In this document: piece by piece, positions 57,808 to 64,000 of the stretch
Position numbering within the stretch: position 1 is the stretch's first letter
Layout: each line of letters begins with the position of its first letter
Assembly (NCBI GenBank): GCA_035771175.1
Contig: CM069594.1
Coordinates: 10,354,620 to 10,418,619, forward strand
Direction: 5' to 3'
Origin: Paratinospora sagittata
Lineage: Eukaryota; Streptophyta; Magnoliopsida; Ranunculales; Menispermaceae
DNA: 64,000 bases
Made by a program: the position numbers and the translations under genes
Notes under the pieces: generated by a model
Told to the model about the DNA's origin: nothing
The model's input: the letters and a program-made list of their open reading frames with translations, nothing else
The model's database searches: none

Positions 57808-57820
57808 TGGTATCAGAGCG
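57808..57820 (+). other. C primer binding site (initiator Met tRNA)
   Basis: TGGTATCAGAGCG, five bases after the LTR. It is followed directly by TAAGG, so the overlapping GTAAGG could be read as a 5' splice site. Confidence 0.95.
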
Positions 57821-58232
57821 TAAGGTCCATGGCCCGCCCAAGTCCACCAAATTAAGCGAAGAAAATTTTTATTAGATATATATATATATATATATCTTTA
57901 GAACTATATACATATGAATTATATATAGTTGAGATTTATATTAAATATATATCTAGAAAACTATATAGTTTTACATAGTTTAGATTCAAATATATATATA
58001 GTTATGATTTATGAAAACTATATATATAGTTGTGATTGAATATATATATCTATATATCTATGTATATATGAGATATATATATATCATATTGCCAATAGAA
58101 GATTTTGGATTAAATGATGGCATAAACATTAAGAGAAAAATAGAAAATATTGTCCAAAGGACGAAGCACAAATCTTAAAAATGTTAGAAATATATTTTGT
58201 CTTTGATAAATTTATTTTCCTTTCAGCAAAAA
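57821..58232 (+). other. C: 5' leader with one AT-rich unit
   Basis: Non-coding. One copy of the ~235-bp A/T unit (57860-58090, reverse of the A and B listing because C is on the plus strand). Ends AATTTATTTTCCTTTCAG before CAAAAAATG. Confidence 0.65.
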
Positions 58233-59127
58233 ATGACCTCAAGTGAAGGAACGACTTCCGGTAGTAGGGAACCAATTCCCACTAGACTTAAGGAATTGTC
58301 CAAAAGGGAGGTTATGACTATGAGGAGTATCGACAATAGAGATCTCCGCCTCCGTCTGATCCTTCACGAAAAACTCGCAACAATGGGGTGGTTGAACATA
58401 ACAAAAGTTGAGAGTCACGTCTCCTACAACTTGATGAAATCCTTCTACGAAGCCATGAGTTGCGTAGGACTTCAAGAAGATGGGATCAACCCTGTTTTAG
58501 AGACAACGGTCAGGGGAACAAAGATTTCTATCAACGTCAAAATTAGTGCTCGGCTTATGGAGATTCCAATTGAAGATAGAATCATTGATCCACACGAACC
58601 CTAGACAGTTGCAGAAATCGGAGAATCCAACGAACAGTTGTCCAATTTCCTTGCCAAAGAGTCGTACACCCAATCAATTTCCTTGCCAAACCAGAACCAT
58701 ACGTCAAACCCAGCCTCGAATAATGATCCAACCGAGCACCTATACACAGAGGAAGATTTATTTGCCAATCTAAATCAACCTCAACTAAATCAAGATAGAC
58801 AAGAAGTTCCAACAAATCCACCTTCCTGGAACATGCCAACTAAAGGCAATACTACGTACCAAAGGTTTTCAACTCCTGAGGTACTGTATCGGCCAGATCC
58901 ACAAGTTCTTGTGAACCAACAACAACAAAATTTTGTGGCACAAAATTTTGGAAGACAGGACATCCCAATGAGCCCATTGTTTCAAGACTTTTCAAACCAA
59001 GCATATCTAAATGTCCAAGGGGTTCCAGTTAGGGAATCCCAGTACAGTCAAAATAACTACCCCACACCTATGAGTCAACCGTACGGCCAATATTTTCGCC
59101 AATGCCTACGGCCTACCCTCCACCTAT
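58233..59127 (+). pseudogene. C: ORF1, internally deleted
   Basis: ATG at 58233 (MTSSEGTTSGSREPIPTR). Shared with A and B: KELSKREVMTMRSIDNRDL, LMKSFYEAMSCVGLQEDG, RLMEIPIEDRIIDPHEP. A TAG at 58604 replaces CAG. The NILPER..AQLLVLYC domain and RCLRKSRR patch are deleted: it jumps from AKESYTQS to NHTSNPASNNDPT (58638-58740). The Pro/Gln/Asn linker is kept (NLNQPQLNQDRQEV..). The coiled-coil and Arg/Ser tail are lost. Frame changes twice. Confidence 0.7.
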
Positions 59128-59414
59128 GAGACAGTCAACTCATCAACCAAAAAAAACCATAACCAAAACATTTGAAATACTTGCAAAGTTTTATACTTAT
59201 TATATAAACATTATAACCTTGTTTTTACACCATGGCCAAACATACGAGGCATATAAGATTCTTTGATTCCTCAACAAAAACCTTACACTATACTTAGAAA
59301 AATAGGTGATTTTTATATTGCAGTACTCTCGAATTTGTTGCTGAGAATATCATAACATTATACTTGGCCACAGTTCCTAAATCATGGTTTTATTTTCTCC
59401 TTGCCAGTGAGAAA

Positions 59415-60640
59415 ATGCAAACCAGGAAGAGAGGAAGGCCACATATTGTCCATCCAGCAGAGGAGGCACCTCCTGAGATACAGAACCAGGAATCGCCGCC
59501 TCCGACGACAGCACAAGCCACACCCCACATTGCCACTACGTCTGGGCAAGCAGTGTCACCCCAACCCACACCCTTTGCCATACCTTTGAGTATGAAAGTA
59601 TTTTTTGCCAAATTTATCGAGGCGATGAAAGTAACTGTACAGATGGTCGTTCGTGAGACCGCGGCCAATCAGGTTGTCACTGTTCAGGCACCTGTGAGAT
59701 CTGGGTCGGAGACTCAAACCGACCAGATTACGAAATACAAGAGGCTACAACCTCTTACTTTTGCAGGCACCATTGATGCTGAAGAGGTGCAAAAATGGAT
59801 GGATGAATCAAAGAAGGCTCTCGATGCAATGGGAGTCGATGAGGCTCGAAAGATTCCACTTGCGACCTACCAACTTATTGGTGGAGCAAATACATGGTGG
59901 ATAACAGTAAAGGAGGACCAAAGGGTCAACACTACAAACATGACTTCGGAACAGTTTGAGTCACTTTTTATTGATGAGTACTTCCCCGGCGCTGTAAAGA
60001 GGCTGAAGCACCAGGAGTTCACCAAACTATACCAAAGCGGCATGACAGTCAGGGAGTACGCTGGCAAGTTTAAAGAATTATCGGTCTACTCTCTCTCCAC
60101 CATCTCAATGGAGCAAGATAATACAGAGAAATTCTACAATGGCCTTCGTCCAGACATTCGACAAGCCTTGTCGATCTTGGATCTCAATATTTACAGGGAA
60201 GTCGTTGACAAGGCCATGAGCTTTGAGCAGGAGAAGATTGTGCAAAAGCAGTGACTGAATAGGGAAAAATGGCCTGCAACGTTTTCCCAACAGGGCTCGT
60301 AACAGGGCAACAAGAAGAAGCCCTACTATACTCAAAACCCAACCCTCCCAGCCCCTATTAAGAAGAATGAGGCCACGACACCTGCGGCCTAACCAACAAA
60401 CCCTGGCCAACAGGGTTTTCGAAATCATGGCCGCCGACTCCATAATGGCAGGGGTGGCCGTCGAAACGGCAATGGCAGAGGTGGTGGTCAGCACCACAAT
60501 CAGCATGGCCAACAGGACCATCAGCAGCAGCAGCCGATGTGTTACAACTGTGGCCAGCAGGGCCATGTAAGATATGCCTGTCCGCACCTTCAGCAACCTA
60601 TTCTCGTTGTTCCCGTCCAACAAGCACAACCTATTGCTAA
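59415..60640 (+). pseudogene. C: gag
   Basis: ATG at 59415 after CTCCTTGCCAGTGAGAAA. The open core runs to 60254 (MQTRKRGRPHIVHP, YKRLQPLTFAGTIDAEEVQK, MDESKKALDAMGV, MTSEQFESLFIDEYFPGAV, MTVREYAGKFKELSVYSLS), ending in a TGA. Continues with a TAA near 60299 and another near 60389. The CCHC knuckle CYNCGQQGHVRYAC is at 60541-60582, followed by a Gln/Asn/Pro-rich linker with a frameshift near 60700. Confidence 0.88.
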
Positions 60641-63600
60641 TGCCCAACCCAGGCAGAACCAGCAAAACCAGGGGAAACCGAACCAGGGCAGAGCATTTGC
60701 ATCGCTCAACAACCCCTCCCAAATAACAATGTAGTCGAAGGTACATTTACCTTGTTCAATACATTGGTACATGTCTTGTTCGATTCGGGTGCTACGCATT
60801 CTTTTATATCGTCTGCAATGGTAAGATATTTAAGGTTGCATCCTGAACCCACAACACTCACACTCCATGTCACATCACCTTTAGGATCTGGTACTGACGT
60901 AAAATTGCAGTGTTCTCGATGTGAACTTCGAAGGTCAGAACAATCATTTATGCAGATCTTTTTGTTATGGACATTGAAGAGTTCGACATCATCCTCGGCA
61001 TGGACTGGCTTGCACCACTAAATACAATGATCGATTGTATGAAGAAGCAAGTTCAGTTAACCTTGCCCACGGGGGACCTTGTCAAGATTCAGAGAACAAC
61101 GAAATGGATACACAACTCGACTGCTGCACTTCTCAAGGCACAGCTTCGAGCTTTATCCCTTGGTGATGAAAATGAATCACCAGCACTGTACCCTCTCGAA
61201 GTACACGATGTCCCAGTAATATCTGAATTCCCAACAATTTTTCTAAATGACCTTCTTGGTCTACCTCTGGTTAGGAAATTCGATTTTGAAATCAATCTCA
61301 TACATGGGACCAGCCCTATCTCAATTCCACCATACAAAATGTCAAATGTCAAGCTGGTCGAATTGGACAAACAACTGAAGGAATTAAAGAGTAATGGCTT
61401 CATCAGAAAGAGTTCATCACCCTGGGCCGCTCCAGTTTTGTTTGTTCGCAAAAAGGATGGTTCGTTACGACTTTGCATAGATTATCGCAAGCTAAATAAC
61501 GTCACCATTAAGAACAGATACCCGTTGCCCAGGATCGATGACTTGTTCGACCAACTTAGAGATGCCAAATACTTCTCTAAGATTGATTTACGATCCGGTT
61601 ATCACCAACTCCGGATCCGAGAGTCGGACATTACCAAAACGACATTCAGAACTCGGTATGGTCACTATGAGTTCATGTTCATACCGTTCGGTCTAACAAA
61701 TGCACCTTCTGCGTTCATGGATTTGATGAACCACATCTTTAGGATATACTTAGACCGATTTGTGGTGGTTTTTGTGGATGATATCTTGATATACTCCTCA
61801 ACCGAGGAAGACCATAAGATACACCTGAGGATAGTCCTCCAGACATTAAAAATTCACCATTTATATGCAAAGTTGAGTAAGTACGAATTTTGGGCGAAGT
61901 GAGTTCAATTCCTAGGCCATGTGGTTTCATGCAATGGCATTGAGGTGGATCCTTCTAAGGTTGAAGCAGTTTTAAACTGGAAGCAGCCTACCACTGTTAC
62001 TCAGATTAGGAGTTTTCTTGGTTTGGCTGGCTATTACAGATACTTCATCAAGAACTTCTCAAAAATTATTGAACCTATGACCAAGCTCACTCGGAAAGAC
62101 GTGCGATTCATCTGGAATCCCGCCTATGAATCATCATTTCAGGAATTAAAAAAGTGCCTCACGACAGAACCAGTACTAATCACTCCAAGAAACGCAATTG
62201 GATTTTTACTATACACCGACGTCTCTCTCCAAGGTTTAGGTGTCGTACTAATGCAAGAAGGCCAAGTTGTTGCATATGCCTCGAGGCAACTGAAGATTCA
62301 TGAGGGTAATTACCCAACACATGACTTGGAACTTGTAACTGTTGTATTTGCACTGAAGTTATGGCGTCATTACCTATACGGTGAACGGTTTGAGGTTTTC
62401 TCGAATCACAAGAGTCTTAAGTACATCTACACCCAGAGAGACCTAAACCTCGACCAAAGACGATGGTTGGAATTCATGAAAGATTATGACTTTCAACTCC
62501 AGTACCATCCCGGTAAAGCCAATGTTGTGGCTGATGCCCTGAGTAGAAAATCTTATGTTGCTTGAACTCTTAACTTCGAAATGGGGAAGTTGGCTACAAA
62601 AATGGAGAATTTTAACCTGCAACTGATCGAGGAAGGCGCAAGATCACGACTTTCTCAATTATCAGCCAACTCTAAGCTGGTTCTAAAAATTTCAACAGCT
62701 CAAGCCAACGACCCTATTTTAATGGAAAAACGTGAACTTCTACTCAGCGGACAGGACCTTACTCACTGGTCGGTCTCTGAAGACAGGGCCGTTTTCAAAA
62801 AAAAAACGTTTATGTCTACCGAACGATCCTAAGGTTCGGAAAGAAGTGCTCACTGAGCTGCACTGTTCGAGCTTCGCCATGCATCCTGGGGGTGACAAGA
62901 TGTACAAGGATGTCAAGCGACAATTCTATTTTTCTAGAATGAAAAAGGCAATCGCACACTTCGTTGCTCGATGTCTCGTTTGCCAGCAAGTTAAGGCAGA
63001 ACGAAGACTTCCCTCTGGACTTCTCCAGCCATTACCTATTGAAGAATGGAAATGGGAGAAGTTCGCAATGGATTTTGTTACGGCCTTGCCTCAAAATAAT
63101 AAAGGGCAAGATGTTATCTGGGTTATCATTGACAGACTTACAAAGTCTGCACACTTCTTGCCAATAAAGTTCACGGATACCACTCACGATCACATCAAAG
63201 TTTTGGCAAAGCTTCTAGAGTAGAATGGGCTCTAAGATCACCATGAGCACAGCCTTTCACTCTCAGACTGATGGGCAGTCAGAGCGTCTCATCCAAATCT
63301 TGGAAGACATGTTACGGTGTTGCATTTTGGATTTTCATGATGGATGGGCAAAGTACTTACATTTAGCTGAGTTTGCATACAACAACAGCTACCAAATTAG
63401 TATCGGCATGGCACCATACGAGGCTCTCTATAGTCACCCTAGCAGATCTTCGGTATGCGGGTTAGATATGCAAAATCGACCGCAGTTGGGCCTTGAACTA
63501 GTTCAAGAGACTTCTAAAGATTACACTAGTAAAGGAATGACTTCGTGTCGCACAAAGTCGACAGAAGAGCTATGCTGACAAGCGGAGGCAGCCTCTAGAA

Positions 63601-64000
63601 TTTGATAAGGGGGACTTGGTTTTTCTAAAAGTTCAGCAGACAAGAGGTGTCAAATGCTTTGGGATCAAAGGAAAGCTTTCCTCACTATATATCGGTCCAT
63701 TTCAGATCATTGAACGTATTGGCAAACTTGCTTATCGCCTGTCCCTTCCATTGTCCATGTCTAAGGTTCATGATGTTTTTCACGTATCCATGCTTCGAAA
63801 GTATCCCCCTGATCCTTCGTATATAATCCCTCTAGTCGAGGTTCGGGTTGAGGAAGGAAATAAGTATCAGGAGAGAGCGATACAGATTTTGGATAGAAAA
63901 ACTCAAGAACTAAGGCGATGTAGCATACCACTGGTGAAAGTGCTCTAGGATCACCATGGAGTAGAGGAAGCAACATGGGAACTATAAGCAACAATTAAAC
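60641..64000 (+). pseudogene. C: pol (protease to chromodomain region), cut by the window end
   Basis: Protease [13 protein letters not shown] (60775-60813), frame change near 60965, RT with [33 protein letters not shown] and [10 protein letters not shown] (about 61769-61798). TGA at 61902, tether [19 protein letters not shown], RNase [13 protein letters not shown] (62208), [16 protein letters not shown] at 62565, frame slip in an A run near 62805. Integrase finger HCSSFAMH..CLVCQQ, core MDFVTALPQN, then deletions that remove SDRDPRFTS (second catalytic Asp), then FHSQTDGQSERLIQILED and VHDVFHVSMLRKYPPDPS. A TAG replaces Trp at 63946. Inactive. Confidence 0.9.

Larger units (their letters stand above)
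56418..64000 (+). mobile_element. Element C: Tekay-like chromovirus on the plus strand, runs off the window
   Basis: 5' LTR, perfect primer site, leader, truncated ORF1, gag and pol through the chromodomain region. The 3' ORF position, polypurine tract and 3' LTR are outside. Inserted into E RT; the left flank is GAACA (56413-56417), and the other half of the duplication would be past the window end. Many stops, plus deletions in ORF1 and integrase. Opposite orientation to A, B and D. Confidence 0.93.

Overview
The window is plant nuclear DNA, most likely angiosperm (probably eudicot) repeat-rich heterochromatin. No host gene, tRNA, rRNA or CRISPR was recognised. Nearly all of it is one stack of transposable elements inserted into one another. 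The plant call rests on the element families: chromodomain-bearing Ty3/gypsy (Tekay/Del-like), Athila-like Ty3/gypsy with a tRNA-Asp-type primer site, Ty1/copia fragments, and small hAT elements with 8-bp target duplications. The species cannot be named. No element looks intact: every gag-pol has stops, frameshifts or deletions.

Layout, outermost first. (K) A degraded minus-strand Ty1/copia element is the scaffold. Its gag is at 49466-50205, zinc knuckle to RT at 6086-8057, and RNase H and 3' end at 1-608. K was split on the left by a pair of same-family solo LTRs: J1 (minus, 609-6080, TSD ATTGA), itself split by J2 (plus, 903-4279, TSD ATCAT), which carries a 1014-bp hAT element (1311-2324, TSD GTTGGGCC). 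K was split in the middle by an Athila-like element F (minus, 8058-49465, about 10.3 kb once insertions are removed), and on the right by a hAT element (50235-54275, TSD TTTTAGAT) that holds a truncated Tekay-like copy D (50507-54197).

Inside F: a solo Tekay-like LTR in its 5' LTR (47711-49209, TSD AGTGT); a nearly complete Tekay-like element B in its gag (34127-45005, TSD CGAGG); and a long non-coding LTR-type element G (15183-33910, TSD GGAGT). G holds Tekay-like element A (15701-26369, TSD GATTC), a 371-bp foldback element with a tRNA-like promoter (27556-27926, TSD CTAAC), a decayed Tekay-like solo LTR (29819-31173) and a Tat/Athila-type solo LTR H (31966-33478, TSD TTGTT). On the right edge, a second copia fragment E (minus, 55095-56417) is broken by Tekay-like copy C (plus, 56418 to past the window end).

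The most notable biology is in the Tekay-like family (A, B, C, D). Its copies carry an extra sense ORF of roughly 500 codons between the primer binding site and gag (seen in A, B, C), with splice-acceptor-like sequences just upstream of both this ORF and gag. A second small ORF lies between the integrase/chromodomain and the polypurine tract (about 176 codons in D, shrunken in A and B). The 5' leader holds tandem repeats of variable copy number, and the LTR holds a 20-bp minisatellite whose copy number differs even between the two LTRs of one element.
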